Shown here: positions 10,505 through 21,940 of the stretch, one piece after another
How positions within the stretch are numbered: position 1 is the first letter of the stretch
Layout: each line of letters opens with the position of its first letter
From: Elymus sibiricus
Taxonomy: Eukaryota; Streptophyta; Magnoliopsida; Poales; Poaceae
Assembly (NCBI GenBank): GCA_039707655.1
Contig: CM077676.1
Location: 80,399,395 to 80,463,394 of the forward strand
Direction: 5' to 3'
DNA: 64,000 nucleotides
Notes under the pieces: generated by a model
Database searches by the model: none
Seen by the model: the letters and a program-made list of their open reading frames with translations, nothing else
Told to the model about the DNA's origin: nothing
Program-made: the position numbers and the translations under genes

Positions 10505-10977
10505 CTGTTATTTATCTGGTTAAAACTTTACGGTTGGTAACGTAATGTGAGGATTGTCCTCAAGAGTGTCGAGAAGGACTTGGTCCTATCGCATGCTTTT
10601 GGTATTCTCCCGCTAATGCTATGGATGATGTGACTCTCGTCCGTCGATCCAAAAGCTAGAATTCCGTTACGGTCAAGTGCAATATGTTTGCTTCCATGAG
10701 ACCCGAACTTCAAAAGTTTGGGATAACTATGTGATATTCATGGAACTGAAAATTGGTTTCAGATACAAACAAAGGCTAAAAGATATGGGATATCCAAAGC
10801 AATGTTTGTTTTGCAAATTATTAGTAAACTGTTTACTATGCATTAGACTGATAAGAGAGGGATCCAGAAGAACGCCTGTCATATGATGAAGGTGAATAAA
10901 ACAACAACTTAAAGAGAAAGGAAATGTCCAGAGGGTGTTAGTGTGACTTACACACCTAGGAAGTCCGGGGCTAACGC
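10505..10977 (+). pseudogene. Copia-1 gag remnant, 5' part
   Basis: TGAGGATTGTCCTCAAGAG at about 10549 matches the copia-2 gag (TGAGGATTGTCCTCAGGAG, about 32332). Beyond this the frame is destroyed by substitutions and indels. It is split at 10977 by a solo LTR and continues at 12492. Confidence 0.6.
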
Positions 10978-12120
10978 TGATGACCCACAAGTATAGGGGA
11001 TCAATCGTAGTCCTTTCGATAAGTAAGAGTGTCGAACCCAACGAGGAGTAGAAGGAAATGACAAGCGGTTTTCAGCAAGGTATTTTCTGCAAGCACTGAA
11101 ATTATCGGTAACGAGTAGTTTGATAGCAAGATAATTTGTAACAAGTGACAAGTAGCAATAGTAACAATGAGTGCAGCAAGGTGGCCCAATCCTTTTTATA
11201 GCAAAGGACAAGCCGGAACAATCTCTTATAGTAAGTAAAGCATTCTCGAGGACACATGGGAATTTCATCTAGCCACTTTCATCATGTTTGTTTGATTCAC
11301 GTTCGCTACTTTGATAATTTGATATGTGGGTGCACCGGTGCTTGGGTGTTGTTCTTACTTGAACAAACCTCCCACTTATGATTACCCCCTCTCGCAAGCA
11401 TCCGCAAATACGAAAGAAGAATTAAGATTTCTCTAACCATAGCATTAAACATATGGATCCAAATCAGCCCCTTACGGAATAGCACATAAACTAGGGTTTA
11501 AGCTTCTGTCACTCTAGCAACCCATCATCTAATTACTACTCCACAATGCATTCCCTTAGGCCCAAAGATGGTGAAGTGTCATGTAGTCGACATTCACACG
11601 ACACCACTAAGGGAATCAACAACATACATATCATCAAAATATCGAACGAATACCAAATTCACATGATTACTTATGACAAGACTTCTCCCATGTCCTCAAG
11701 AACAAAAGTAACTACTCACAAATCATATTCATGTCCAAGATCAGAGAGGTGTTGAATAGCATAATAGATCTGAACATATAATCTTCCACCAAATAAACCA
11801 ACTAGCATCAACTACAAGGTGTAATCAACACTACTAGCAACCCACAGGTACCAATCTGAGGTTTTGAGACAAAGATTGAATACAAGAGATGAACTAGGGT
11901 TTGAGATGAGATGGTTCTGGTGAAGATGTTGAGGAAGATTAGTCCTCCCACAATGAGAGGATCGCTGGTGATGTCGATGGCAACGATTTCCCCCTCCCGG
12001 AGGGAAGTATCCCTGGCAGAATCTCTCCGCCGGAGAGCAAAAGTGCTCCTGCCCAAGTTCCGCCTCGAGACGGCGACGCACCATCCCGAATGTCTTATCT
12101 ATATTTTTTCTAGGGCAAAT

Positions 12121-12133
12121 GGACTTATATACC
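12121..12133 (-). promoter_or_regulatory. TATA box of the solo LTR
   Basis: On the minus strand GGTATATAAGTCC, about 30 bp downstream of the GC-rich inverted repeat at 12154-12213. Confidence 0.55.
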
Positions 12134-12153
12134 AGAAAATGGGGGCCAGGGGC

Positions 12154-12213
12154 CCCACGAGGTACCAGGGCGCGCCTGGGGGGGGGGGGTGGCGCGCCCT
12201 GGTGCCTCGTGGG
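12154..12213. repeat. GC-rich inverted repeat with AscI-type core
   Basis: Arms of about 23 bp with one mismatch, centred on ACCAGGGCGCGCC (12164-12176) and GGCGCGCCCTGGT (12191-12203), with a G-rich 14-bp spacer. The same structure occurs at 14991-15033, 18745-18779 and 23073-23108. Confidence 0.9.
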
Positions 12214-12491
12214 CACCTGGGTGGCCCCCTCTGGTACTTCTTGCTTCCAGTATTTTTTATTTATTCCAAAATAAATCTCCATAAAATTTCAGCTCATTTG
12301 GAGATGTGCAGAATAGGTATCTCTGACATAGCTTTTTCAGGTCCAGAATTCCAGCTGCCCGCAATCTCCCTTCTTGTGTAAATCTTGCATATTAAGAGAG
12401 AAAAGGCATTAGAATTGCTCCACAAAGTGTTATATTGATTAAAAACACTATAATTAACAGTAGCAAAACATGATGCAAAATGGACGTATCA

Positions 12492-14043
12492 AACGCCACT
12501 CTTAAAGTTGGGTGCTTCTTCTGAGAGTAGGAGAAATACTAAAAATTAAATTGTTAAAAATATAAAGGCAAAAAGATAGAAGACTGGAATGTCCAGCTCA
12601 TGTATGAATGCCATACAAGTTATTGATGTATAGAAGGCTGGTCAAAGATATAAATTCTTGGGAATTATGATTAAACATGTTAATCACTAATTCTTGGGTA
12701 TTGTGAGTTGATCACAGAGATACCCGCTTGATTGCATTCTGTTGCGACTCGATGCAAGAACTACTATGGCCTAAAAGACTTGCCAGTAATAAGGTTTAGA
12801 TACGCATTGGGAACATAGTAAATGTTGCTATACCTTCCATCGGTGTATTACCTCCGTGTTTATTTTTCATAATTCATTTTTGGAGTTTCATACACTCTAG
12901 CCCATTGCATAAAGTATCTTGCAAGGTTGTTCATAAGAGAACTTTTGATGTTCTGTATTATGAATAACATAAGGGACATACTTTCATTATGAATGAGATG
13001 TATGTTATGAATATTGATAATAATATATTACCTCCGTATTTACTTTGATAATTCATTTTAGAGTTTTACACACTCTAGCCCATTGCATAATGTTTGTTGC
13101 AAAAGGGTTGTTCATAAAAGAACAATTGTTGTTCAGTATTATGAATAACATAAAGGGCCATGCTTCCATCAAGGATGGGATGTATGTTATGAATATTGAT
13201 GGTAATATGATACATCCATAACAATGATGCTAAATGTCACAAGACTAAAAGAATACCACATATGTGTGGCACTGCATTTGGTCACATTGGAGAAACCTGC
13301 ATGGAGAAATTCCATAATGATGGATTTTGAAGTCGTTTGATTATGAATCATCTGACACTTGCAACTTTCGTCCAAAAAGTGAAGTGACTGAAATACAGTT
13401 CACAGGCCATAAGGAATGAGCAACGAACTTATTGGTGATCATACATTTTGATGTGTGTAGTCCGATAAAGGTTATTGCTAGCAGTGGATTTATCTATCTT
13501 CAGAAATGACTCAAGTAGATATATGGATATTTACTTGATGAGACGTAAGTCTGAATCTTTTGAAATCATTCATAAGGTTTTCAAAATGAAGTGGAAATTA
13601 TTGTAACAAGAAAATTATGTTTCCACAATTAGATTGCGGAAAGGAATATTTGAGTTACAAGTTTAGCGAATGTCTGATGAGTTGTGAAAAGAGTTTCATA
13701 ACTTACACCTCTTGGAACACCACTGTGAGTGGAATGTCCGTGAAGATGTAATCAAACCATTTATGACATGGTAAGATCAAAGATGACATAAATCAATTTG
13801 CCATTATCCCTTTTAAAAGTAATGCTTTAGAGACTGCGGCTTTTACACTGAAAAGAGCACCATCAAATCTGTTGAAATGACGTCATGGTATGGTACGCCC
13901 AACCATGTTATATATTTTCTTAACATTTGGAATATGGGGCTTGTGTAAAATATTTACAAACATATTCCAAATCAGACAAGTGCTACTTTGTAGGTTGTCC
14001 CAAATTATTGGGTATTCCTCCCTCACTATATCGAGGCAAAAAG
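12492..14043 (+). pseudogene. Copia-1 gag 3' end, protease and integrase remnant
   Basis: Local matches to copia-2 in the right order: zinc-knuckle region (12505-12545 vs 32970-33020), protease region (about 12655-12770 vs 33105), integrase HHCC region (GTGGCACTGCATTTGGTCAC, 13265 vs 33542), integrase core (13430-13550 vs 33715-33850) and downstream (TGCTACTTTGTAGGTTGTCC, 13980 vs 34283). There are many stops and frameshifts and no usable frame. It is cut at 14043 by the Athila-like element. Confidence 0.75.
12846..13205. repeat. 180-bp tandem duplication in the copia-1 pol remnant
   Basis: Two diverged units start at TATTACCTCCG (12846 and 13026), and both end ATGTATGTTATGAATATTGA. Copia-2 has a single copy of the corresponding stretch. 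Confidence 0.75.
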
Positions 14044-14936
14044 GTTTGATAGCAGTAGCAATAATAGTAACAGTAGCAGTAACGGTAACAGCAATAGTAG
14101 TAGCAATTGTGATAGCAGAAGCAACAGTAGTAACTTGGCAAAGAACAATATGTGAAAAGCACGTAGGCATTGGATCGGTGATTATGTTGGATAACATTCA
14201 TCATGTAACAGTCATAACCTAGGGCGACACAGAACTAGCTCCAATTCATCAATATGATGTAGGCATGTATTCCGTATATAGTCATACGTGCTTGCGATAA
14301 GAACTTGCATGACATCTTTTGTCCTACCCTCCCGTGGCAGCGGGGTCCATAAGGAAACTAAGGGATATTAAGGCCTCCTTTTAATAGAGAACCGGAACAA
14401 AGTATTAACACATAGTGAATACATGAACTCCTCAAACTACGGCAATCACCGGAAAGAATCTCAATTATTGTCACCTTGGGGTATGCGGATCATAACACGT
14501 AGCAGGTGCATATAACTTGCAAGATCAGATCAAGAACACAAATATATTCATGACAACATAAAGGGTTCAGATTTGAAATCATGGCACTCGGGCCCTAGTG
14601 ACAAGCATTAAGCATAGAAAAGTCATAGCAACATCAATCTCAGAAGATAGTGGATACTAGGGATCAAGCCCTAACAAAACTAACTCGATTACATGATAAA
14701 TCTCATCCAACTCATCACCGTCCAGCAAGCCTATGAAGGAATTACTCACTCCCTGCGGTGAGCATCATGAAATTGGTGATGAAGGATGGTTGATGATGAC
14801 GATGCCGGAAGATCACCCTCTCCGGAGCCCCGAACGGACTCCAGATCTGGCCTCCCGATGAAGAACAGGAGGTGGCGGTGGCTCCGTATCGTGAAACGCA
14901 ATAAAACTTCTTCCTTTATTTTTTCTCTGGAATTTT

Positions 14937-14947
14937 GAATTTATAGG
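14937..14947 (-). promoter_or_regulatory. TATA box, truncated Athila-like LTR
   Basis: Minus-strand CCTATAAATTC, about 45 bp downstream of the inverted repeat at 14991-15033. The same box is at 23020-23030. Confidence 0.6.
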
Positions 14948-14990
14948 CCTGAGATTAGGGTCAGCGGAGCCACGTGGGCCCCACAAGCCA

Positions 14991-15033
14991 CCAGGGCGCG
15001 CCTGGGGGGTGGCGCGCCCTGGTGCCTCGTGGG
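14991..15033. repeat. GC-rich inverted repeat, second copy
   Basis: CCAGGGCGCGCC (14991-15002) pairs with GGCGCGCCCTGG (15011-15022). Pairing extends outward imperfectly into CCACAAG / CTCGTGG. Confidence 0.88.
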
Positions 15034-15270
15034 CAGCAGGTGGCCCCTATCCAGTGGGTCTTGGCTCCAGTATTTTTTATTTAATCCATAAAAAATCTCC
15101 AAAAAGTTTCATCCAATTCCAAGAACTTTTATTTCTGCACAAAAAACAACACCATGGTAGTTCTGCTAAAAACAGCGTCAGTCCGGGTTAGTTTCATTCA
15201 AATCATGCAAATTAGAGTCCAAAACAAGAGCAAATGTGTTTGGAAAAGTAGATACGACGGAGACGTATCA

Positions 15271-17393
15271 ACTCCCCCAAGCTTAACTCATTGCTTGTCC
15301 TCAAGCAATTCAGTTGACAAACTGAAAGTGGTAAAGAAAAACTTTTACAAACTCTTTTGTTCTTGTATCTAAATATATGCTTAAATAGTACCCAAGTTTT
15401 CAGCAAAGATCATGAACTAACCATGCAAATGATAACTCTTAGAAATTATATTCACTCATATCAATGGCATAATCAACTAGCGAGCAATAATAAGATATCT
15501 CAAATGCCAACACTTTGTCAAAACAATCATGATATAATATGACAACATGGTATCTCGCTAGCCCTTTCTGAGACTGCAAAACATAAATGCAGAGCACCTC
15601 CAAAGTTCAAGCAGTGACTAAACATTGTAATTCATGGTAGAAGAGATCCAGTCATGATGCACACAACATTAACTATACACAATGCATGAGAATGACAATA
15701 GTGCTCTCAGGACTGGTGCTTATTTGAGAAGGTGATGACTCAACAATAAAAGTAAAATAACATAAAAGTAAATAGATAGGCCCTTCGCAGAGGGAAGCAA
15801 GGATTTGCAGAGGTGCCAGAGCTCGAAGCTTAAATCAAAGATAAATATAATTTTGGGAGGTATGCATTTCCTATCAACGTCACGACCGAGAGTTTTCAAT
15901 ATCTTCCATGGTAAACACATCAGCAGCGGTTCCCAAGCGGTAAAGTAAAGTTTACTCCCCCTCCACCAACAAACACAAGCCATGGCTAGCCGAATCCTCG
16001 GGTGCCCTCCATACCAACAACTTTCTGGGGGAGTTTGTTTTATTATTTTGCAATTTTAATTATGGGACTGGGCATCCCGATTACTAGCCCCTCTCGTGCA
16101 AGGACAAGTGAATAAACACTCATCATGAGAATAACCCGCTTAGCATGGAAGATACTGACCGCCCCCTGTCGCTCCATGAGCGGTACGGGCACACAAAACA
16201 GATGTTCATTTGAATATTTAGAGGTGGCACATGCAAATTTACTTAGGACGGTAGGGTAATACCGCATATAGGTAGATATAGTGGACACATTTGGAATAAC
16301 TTTGGTTTAGGGGTTTTGATGCACAAGCAGTATTCCCGCTTAGTACAGGCGAAGGCTAGTGAATAGGTTGAGAAGCGACCAACTAGAGAGCGAAAACGGT
16401 CATAATCATGCATTATGAATAATCAACATTGAATACTAGCATGAGTAGGATATAAGCACCATGAACATAAATATCGTGGAGGCTATGTTGGTTTTGAATC
16501 AACTACATGCGTGAGCATGTGCCAAGTCAAGCCACTCGAAACATTCAGAGGAGGATACCATATCATCATACTAGATCATGAACATTTTAATGCATGTTGA
16601 CACCCAAGATAAATCATTATCCACTCCTAGCTACTTAAGCATGGCATGAGCAACTATAATCTCTAATTGTCATCATAAACATGTTTAATCATAATATGTT
16701 GAATCATGGATATTGAGTTAAACATATTTACAAAAACAAAAACAAGTTGAGTTCATACCCGCTTTTCCTTGCCACAATCACTTCATCAAATCATCGTCAT
16801 TATTGCCTTTCACTTGCACGACCGAATGATGTGAAAATAAAAATAGTGCAAGTGTGCCGTGGACTAAGCTGGAATCTGCAAGCATTGTATTCAAAGGAGA
16901 AGACAAGGTAATATGGGCTCTTTGTTAGATCAACAATAATGCATATGAGAGCCACTCAACATTTTCATCGTGGTCTTCTCCTTACAATGACTCAACAAAA
17001 AAAAGAATTTCAGAGAAACACACTGAAATATTTTTGGAGTTTTTAGTTTTTCTGAAGAAAACAAATAAAGAAGAAAAACGAAAAACAAGAAAAACTATTT
17101 ACACGGGAGAACTCCCAACAAGCAAAAGAAGAAACGGGAAATCTTTTTGGGTTTTCTTAAAGTTTTTCAAACACACAAGAAGAAAGCAAGAAAATAAAAC
17201 TAACATGGATTATACAATGAAAAAGTATGAACACCGACAACTGAAATGAATATGTGGACATGAATGTAATGTCGATGAGAGATACGTATTCCCCCAAGCT
17301 TAGGCATTTGCCTAGCTTGGTATACGGCCATCCGTAGTAGCCATCCGGTCCCATGTGAAAGTGCTGAGGCGGCGGCACCCGAGCGTCCCAATC
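15271..17393 (-). other. Non-coding 3' internal region of the Athila-like element
   Basis: Only short chance frames. It begins at the polypurine tract (15271-15283, AGCTTGGGGGAGT on the element strand). A second tract-like sequence lies at 17286-17300 (CTTAAGCTTGGGGG-like on the minus strand) close to the stop of the 329-codon ORF. The remainder is AT-rich with no recognisable domain. Confidence 0.65.
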
Positions 17394-18383
17394 CTAGGCC
17401 TCCTCCTCTGCCGCTGCCAAGGCGTTCCGGTAAGGAACGATGTCCGGTGGCATCACGGTATATCCGGTCCTGGCATGAGAATCAAACAAAGCAGGTGCAG
17501 GCAACGGAATAATATCACGAGTATCCTCACTAAAAACCAAGTTATAATGAATGTGGTGAGGAGGCTCGGGAGCATCAAGAAAGTGGTGGTCCCTCATAGA
17601 CTGGTGATCTAAGTAAACTTTGGGCAACAAATAATCATGTGGGCGTATGTTAACATTGAAACGTCTCGCTAGGCGAGTAGCATAAATACCACCATGAATT
17701 TTATCCTTAGTCCTATTAGTGTGCAGGTGGCGTGCAATGATAGCTCCCAGGTTATAAGTGTTGTCATTATAGAGTGCATGGCGTAAAATGGCAAAGTCAG
17801 GTGCACATAGCGCACCACCTTGCTCTCTAGCAGTCAAACATTTCCCTATGAATAAAGCAAAGTAATGAACAGCGGGAAATTGCAAGCTAGTGGCTCGGGC
17901 TTTCGACACGCCCTTTTCTTCTCCCACAGTTAAAGTGCGGAGGAAGCCCTCAAACTCCTCCGGTCGAGGCTCTCTTATTTCCCCATCAAAGGGGATCAAA
18001 CATATCTCACAAAACTCAGCCAGAGGTATCTGATGATGTTCAGCATGTAAATCAAAGCGCACCTCAGGGGGTTCGAGCCTATTCAGAAAATGAAAGTTTT
18101 GCACAAAGGAATTCGTAAGGATGTGGTGCTGGTCACACTCATCTGCGAGGAAGTCGGACAATCCGGCATCAGCAACAAATTGCGCGAACTCTTGGTAGAA
18201 TCCGGCTTCGTTCATGAAGGCATTGTGCGGCCATTCACACGGCCGGACCTCCGATCTACGCGGAATGTTGAGGTCGCTGTCCGAGGAGTCCCCAAGGACT
18301 CCCTTGGCGGTCCGCTTCGAAGAACTCCTCCGGAAGATATTCATTTTCTCTGTGAACAATTTCTGAAAATTTTTGGGCCACAA
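17394..18383 (-). CDS. Athila-type extra ORF (ORF1-like protein, 329 codons)
   Basis: An intact 329-codon frame on the element's coding strand, downstream of protease where autonomous elements carry polymerase or an env-position ORF. The protein is basic at the N terminus (KMNIFRRSSSKRTAKG), then globular, with EFAQFVADAGLSDFLADE, HHQIPLAEFCEICLIPF and HYFALFIGKCLTARE. No signal peptide or membrane segment is evident. The layout recalls the plant ATHILA ORF-1 family (Pfam PF03078) and plant mobile-like proteins; I infer this from general resemblance only. It is better preserved than the gag-protease frame of the same element, which has two stops and a frameshift. Function unknown. Confidence 0.6.
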   Translation of the reverse strand: MWPKNFQKLFTEKMNIFRRSSSKRTAKGVLGDSSDSDLNIPRRSEVRPCEWPHNAFMNEAGFYQEFAQFVADAGLSDFLADECDQHHILTNSFVQNFHFLNRLEPPEVRFDLHAEHHQIPLAEFCEICLIPFDGEIREPRPEEFEGFLRTLTVGEEKGVSKARATSLQFPAVHYFALFIGKCLTAREQGGALCAPDFAILRHALYNDNTYNLGAIIARHLHTNRTKDKIHGGIYATRLARRFNVNIRPHDYLLPKVYLDHQSMRDHHFLDAPEPPHHIHYNLVFSEDTRDIIPLPAPALFDSHARTGYTVMPPDIVPYRNALAAAEEEA

Positions 18384-19115
18384 AATGATATCAATAAAAC
18401 TTCACAAGATTGATAGCAACTACTCATATGGATGTCTAGGGGCCATATCAAGCATTCAAACTACTCGGAACTCAAAGAATTCAACATGCAAGCTCATTTT
18501 AAGTAGCACCAAGAGCAGCTAATTATGCAAAATATAATCTACTATAGCAAAAACTAATTGGAGCAATGGAGGAGTTACATACCAAGTAGCAATCTCGCAA
18601 AACAGTTTCGGAAACGGAGCTCCGAGCAAAGAGATCAAAAATCTCAGGTTTGGGAGCAAGAAGCTACCAGGAATTTTTGCTAGAGGTAAGAGACGGAGTG
18701 GGCTGAAGGGATAAGTGAGGGGTTCCCTGTGGGGCCCACAAGCCACCAGGGCGCGCCAGGGAGGGTGGCGCGCCCTGGTGCCTCGTGGGCACCTGGAGCA
18801 CCCCCCCTGGTATGTTTTTAGTGCCAAAAACTCTTCAATATTCTATAGAAATTCATGCCAAAATTTTATTGCATTCTGAGCACTTTCATTTCTGGGCATT
18901 TTTTATAGCACGGATAATTCAGAAAACAGGGTAATCATGGCATTTAATTGCATTTAACTAAAAATAACAGAAAACAAAAAGTGGGTACAGAGGCTTGTGC
19001 TTACTAAATTCATCGACCACATGCCTCTCAAAAAGAATCCATTAATAAGGTTGATCAAGTCTTATTAACAAACCATTTCCGAGTAACATGAAACCGAAGA
19101 ACCTTCGTAAAAACA
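18384..19115 (-). other. Spacer between the Athila-like ORFs, with an internal GC-rich inverted repeat
   Basis: No coding frame. Contains the third copy of the GC-rich inverted repeat with LTR-like flanks (GGGGCCCACAAGCC before, GTGCCTCGTGGGC after), although it lies inside the element rather than in an LTR. Confidence 0.6.
18745..18779. repeat. GC-rich inverted repeat, internal copy
   Basis: ACCAGGGCGCGCC (18745-18757) and GGCGCGCCCTGGT (18767-18779) form perfect 13-bp arms with a 9-bp spacer. I see no clear TATA box beside it, unlike the LTR copies. Confidence 0.88.
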
Positions 19116-21871
19116 CTAGGTTACCTCAACGGGGATATGCATCTCCCCAATAGTAAGATTTTCATATTTCTTTTTGACAGTAGGAAGAGGGAGTTGAAAA
19201 CTTCCAATAGTAACTGTCGGAGTCTTTTCAATAAAATGAATACCGTTTACTTGAAATTGTTTTTTCGGGAAGTGCACCGTATGTTCATTACCATTGATAT
19301 GAAAAGTGACCTTGCTTTTGTTACAATCAATAACAGCCCCTGCAGTATTCAAAAAGGGTCTACCAAGGATAATCGACATGTTGTCGTCCTCGGGCATATC
19401 GAGTATAACAAAGTCTGTTAGGATAGTAACATTTGCAACTACAACGGGCACATCCTCACAAACACCGATAGGAATGGCAGTTGATTTGTCAGCCATTTGC
19501 AATGATATTTCAGTGGGAGTGAGTTTATTCAAATCAAGTCTTTTATATAAAGAGAAAGGCATAACACTAACACCGGCTCCTAAATCACACAAAGCAGTTT
19601 TGACATAATTTCTTTTAATGGAGCATGGTATAGTTGGTATTCCTGGATCTCCTAGTTTCTTAGGTACTCCATCCTTAAAAGAATAATTTGCAAGCATGGT
19701 AGAAATCTCAGCTTCAGGTATCTTTCTTTTATTTGTGACAATGTCTTTCATATATTTAGCATAAGGGGCCATCTTTAAAATATCAGTCAAACGAGTACGC
19801 AAAAAGACTGGCCTAAGCATTTCAGCAAAGCGTTCAAATTCTTCCTCATCACTTTTCTTAGATGGTTTAGGAGGAAAGGGCATGGGTTTTTGAACCCATG
19901 GTTCTCTTTCTTTACCATGTTTTCTAGCAACGAAGTCTCTTTTATCATAACGTTTATTTTTAGGAGGTGGGTTATCAAGATCAACAGCAGGTTCTATTTC
20001 AACATCATTATCAAGTTCTTTATTATTATCTGGTTGGGCATCCACATGAGCATCATCATTATTATTATTATCAGGTGAATGTTCATTACCAGATTGTGTC
20101 TCAGCATCGGAAATAGAAACATCATTACTATCCTCCAAGGGTTTTTCTACCTCAGGTTCACTAGAGGTATGCAAAGTCCTATCATTTTTCTTTTTCTTCT
20201 TCTTTTTAGACGGACTGGGTGCATCAACATTAACTCTTTGAGAGTCTTGTTCAATTCTTTTAGGGTGACCTTCAGGATAAAGTGGCTCCTGAGTCATTCT
20301 ACCTCCTCTAGTCATTACTCTAACAGCATGATCTTTCATATTGTTGTTCATTTCATTGAGCAATTCACTTTGAGATTTAGCAACTTGTTCTAATTGGGTT
20401 TGAACCATAGATGCATGTTTACTTACACCTTTGACATCATTAGCAATTCTAAATAACAAGTCACTCAAGCGATCAATCATGTAGGCATTTCGTTTCAATT
20501 GTTTCATAACATTTGCATTGAAGTGATCTTGCTTAATAATATAATTGTCAAATTCATACAAGCATTGACTAGGAGGTTTGTTATAAGGAATATCACTTTC
20601 ATCAAACTTTATAAGAGAATTTACCTCTACTACCTGTGGCAGTGTATCAAGACCATGTATTTCTTCAATAGGTGGCAAATTCTTAACATCTTCAGCTTTA
20701 ATACATTTTCCCTTCATACATTTCTTTGATTCTTGCATATCTTCAGGATTGAGAAATAAAATACCCCTCTTCTACGGAGTGGGTTTAGGCGGTAGTTCGG
20801 GAAGTGTCCAATCTTTATCATTCTTCAATATATTATTCAATAGCTCCTCAGCTTGTCCAATAGTTCGTTCCCTGAAAACACAACCAGCACAACTATCTAG
20901 GTAGTCCCTAGAAGCATCGGTTAGTCCATATAGAAGATATCAAGTATTTCATTTTTCTTAAGAGGATGATCAGGCAAAGCATTAAGTAATTGGAGAAGCC
21001 TCCCCCAAGCTTGAGGGAGATTCTCTTCTTCAATTTGCACAAAGTTAAATATTTCCTGTAAAGCAGCTTGTTTCTTATGAGCAGGAAAATATTTTTCAAA
21101 GAAGTAATAAATCATATCCTAGGGACTACGCACACATCTAGGAGAAAGAGTATTATACCATTCCTTAGCATCACCGTTTAATGAGAAAGGAAACAACTTA
21201 AGAATATAGTAATAGCGAATTTTTTCCTCATGAGCAAATATGGTGGCTATATCATTTAATTTAGTAAGATGTGCCACAACGGTTTCAGTTTCATAGCCAT
21301 GGAAAGGATTAGATTCAACCAAAGTAATTAACTCAGGATCGACAGAGAATTCATAATCCTTATCAGTAACAAATATGGGAGAGGTAGCAAACTTAGGATC
21401 ATATTTCATTCTCTCCCTCATAGATTTTTCTTTCATTTCAGCAAGCAATTTTATAACTTCATCTCTATCATTACAAGCAAGGATGGCTCTAGCCATCGAC
21501 CTATCAAAGCAATGTTCATCTAGTATTTCAACTCTACTAGGAGAGCTAGGCATAATAGGTGAATCATAATTCTCAAGAGTTTCAACATTTTCAATTTCTT
21601 TAGCTTTAGCAAGTTGTTCATTAAGAAATTCACCAAGTGGCACAGCATTATCAAGCATAGTACTAGCATCATCATAAGTATCATTCATAGCAGAAGTAGT
21701 ATCATCAATAACTTGCGACATATCAGAATTAATAGCAGGTGGTGGTGTTGCAAGTTTACTCAAAACAGAAGGTGAATCAAGTGCAGAGCTAGATGGCAGT
21801 TCCTTACCTCCCCTCATCTTAGAGGGAACGATCTTGATCTTAGCGTCTTTCAGATTCTTCATAGTGATCAA
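19116..21871 (-). pseudogene. Athila-like gag-protease reading frame, broken
   Basis: Gag starts at 21871. A TAG interrupts it at 21121-21119, after which the same frame continues with the gag sequence KYFPAHKKQAALQEIFNFVQ to about 20930. A one-base shift follows, then a second TAG at 20774-20772. From 20738 a 540-codon frame runs to 19116. That part has an acidic/basic linker (KKKKKKKND) and a retropepsin domain: active-site CDLGAGVSVMPFS, flap region, and IILGRPFLNTAGA near the end. Known role: capsid formation and polyprotein cleavage in virus-like particles. With two stops and a frameshift the polyprotein cannot be made from this copy. It stops after protease with no polymerase. Confidence 0.85.
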
Positions 21872-21940
21872 CAGATATAAATCCCAAGTGACTCAGCAAA
21901 TAGAGCTATGCTCCCCGGCAACGGCGCCAGAAAAAGGTCT
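21872..21940 (-). other. Athila-like primer-binding site and short leader
   Basis: TGGCGCCGTTGCCGGGGAG on the minus strand (21929-21911), 11 bp inside the LTR end. This is the usual primer site for Athila-type gypsy elements. The gag Met follows about 40 bp later. Confidence 0.75.

Larger units (their letters stand above)
10978..12491 (-). mobile_element. Solo LTR, related to the Athila-like element
   Basis: 1,514 bp from TGATGACCCACAAGTATAGG to ACGTATCA, flanked by a perfect TSD AACGC (10973-10977 and 12492-12496). There is no internal region, so it is the product of LTR-LTR recombination. Both ends resemble the Athila-like LTR at 21941-23355 (TGATAACCC... and ...ACGTATCA). By analogy the transcribed strand is minus. 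It contains a GC-rich inverted repeat and a TATA box. Confidence 0.9.
14044..15270 (-). repeat. Truncated 3' LTR of the Athila-like element
   Basis: Matches 22126-23355 of the complete LTR and ends ACGTATCA at 15270. The first about 185 bp of the LTR (+ strand order) are absent. Contains the AGCAGTAAC-type low-complexity run (14047-14134), a TATA box and the GC-rich inverted repeat. Confidence 0.88.

Noticed and set aside
14047..14134. AGCAGTAAC run considered as a telomere-like or CRISPR-like repeat
   Set aside because: Units are degenerate triplet-like words without spacers, and the run is part of an LTR.
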